A DNA stretch of 37,525 nucleotides. Source: Cyanobacteria bacterium RM1_2_2 (GTDB lineage Bacteria; Cyanobacteriota; Cyanobacteriia; Elainellales; Elainellaceae). Below are positions 36,763 to 37,525 of this stretch, piece after piece (positions within the stretch are counted from its first letter, which is position 1; every line of letters starts with the position of its first letter). The position numbers were made by a program, and so were the translations under genes. The notes beneath the pieces were generated by a model, which was given only the letters and a program-made list of their open reading frames with translations, did not search any database and was not told the DNA's origin. The DNA lies in NCBI GenBank assembly GCA_012033495.1, contig JAAUQT010000027.1, forward strand, positions 1-37,525. The letters are read 5' to 3'.

Positions 36763-37392
36763 ATGTATGCCCTAATTTCGCGTGATAGAATCCAGCTTCC
36801 TGCGGGCGCAGTGGTGCGAATGCCCGGAACTTGGCAAGACTACTGTGCGCTGCGCGATAGCCGAGGCGATGGCTCGATTCCCCGGATCAAATATCGGAAT
36901 GGTGAGATCCTACTCATGAGTCCCCTACCGCGACATGGACGCGAAGCGAATATTTTGGCAGATGTTGTGAAAGCGCTCCTCGACAGCGAAACCCGCAACT
37001 ACGAAGCTTTTACGCCTATCACAATGGATGTTCCCGAATCGGGTGGCATCGAGCCAGACTATTGTTTCTACATCAACAACTGGCGATCTGCTGTCGGCAA
37101 AGACCGGATCGACTGGCAAACCGATCTGCCGCCTGATTTGGTGATTGAGATCGATGTCACGACTTACACCGCTGCTGAAGACTATTTGCCGTACCGAGTG
37201 CCAGAAGTGTGGCTGTTCAAAAAAACGTTGGAAATTTACGCCCTGCAAGGAGAAGCCTACCAACCGCAAGCTTTCAGCCGCTATTTTCCAGAAATCGAGT
37301 TACCAGAACTGGTGAGTCGCGTGTTGCAAACTGCATCTGAGCAAGGAACCGGAGTAGCGCTACGAGAACTGCGGCAACGGCTGAGCAGATAG
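36763..37392 (+). CDS. Uma2-family (DUF820) putative restriction-endonuclease-fold protein
   Basis: 209 residues from the ATG at 36763; an upstream TTG at 36721 would abut the HD gene. The PD-(D/E)XK-like core is visible as YRNGEILLMSPLPRHGREANIL, then GGIEPDYCFYINN (Asp) and PPDLVIEIDVT (Glu-X-Asp). This family is strongly expanded in cyanobacteria, usually as single genes, and its function is unsettled. No mobile-element marker adjoins it. Confidence 0.9.
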   Translation: MYALISRDRIQLPAGAVVRMPGTWQDYCALRDSRGDGSIPRIKYRNGEILLMSPLPRHGREANILADVVKALLDSETRNYEAFTPITMDVPESGGIEPDYCFYINNWRSAVGKDRIDWQTDLPPDLVIEIDVTTYTAAEDYLPYRVPEVWLFKKTLEIYALQGEAYQPQAFSRYFPEIELPELVSRVLQTASEQGTGVALRELRQRLSR

Positions 37393-37525
37393 TTAGTCTC
37401 AGTAGATCGCAAATTCATCAGGGAACGGATAAATAGATGGCTGTGAATGGAGGGAAATGCCGTTCAACAGCATGGCAGAGGAATTCCAACATGGTTTTGA
37501 GGCTAAACAGAGAACGATAAACGAC

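Overview
This is a chromosomal segment from a cyanobacterium, probably filamentous and Leptolyngbya-like (the genus is inference only). The evidence is the gene content: a cyanobacterial DHNA-CoA thioesterase for phylloquinone synthesis, a DUF3155-type protein, a cyanobacterial-type ArsM, an ArsC with the Synechocystis cysteine pattern, and a HgdD/TolC-like protein with a long N-terminal extension. A few HIP1 octamers (GCGATCGC at 3907, 31286 and 34255) and the C/G-tract palindromic repeat at the left edge agree with this. No rRNA, tRNA or CRISPR array was recognised.

Layout. 1-386: palindromic, MITE-like repeats. 387-5659: tolC-like gene (-), then serA (+) and a frameshifted prmA (+). 5803-8214: an AvaI/BsoBI-type restriction-modification pair (-), AT-richer than its surroundings, sitting between housekeeping genes. 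8435-13904: DHNA-CoA hydrolase, argD, a PPOX-type flavoprotein, ruvC, msrP and a DUF3155-type protein. 13905-14610: about 700 bases with no gene. 14611-20707: an orphan histidine kinase, arsM and a frameshifted uvrA with a LexA-like box upstream. 20802-24568: a Pmp3-type peptide, cutA, an endonuclease/exonuclease/phosphatase protein and a tandem-rhodanese sulfurtransferase. 24742-27150: pstS-like, aquaporin and arsC, transcribed leftwards. 27327-37392: a frameshifted glycosyltransferase, a large unknown membrane-anchored protein, a HAD phosphatase, an Slt-type lytic transglycosylase, leucyl aminopeptidase, an HD-domain nucleotidase and a Uma2-family protein.

The most interesting unit is pstS-aquaporin-arsC. 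Upstream of it, read in the direction of transcription, is ATCAA-TATAAT-TTGAT: a perfect inverted repeat of the ArsR-operator type whose six-base spacer is a consensus -10 box. This suggests an arsenic-induced operon that binds oxyanion, reduces arsenate and lets arsenite leave through a wide-filter aquaporin. A separate arsM lies about 10 kb away. No arsR, arsB/acr3 or arsS gene is in the window.

A quality warning: prmA, uvrA and the glycosyltransferase are each broken by exactly one missing base in a short C or T run, and each becomes full length if one base is restored. That pattern suggests consensus-sequence errors more than real gene decay, but it cannot be settled from the sequence alone. 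Short tandem repeats of about 10-12 bases are also common, in spacers and in two coding regions.
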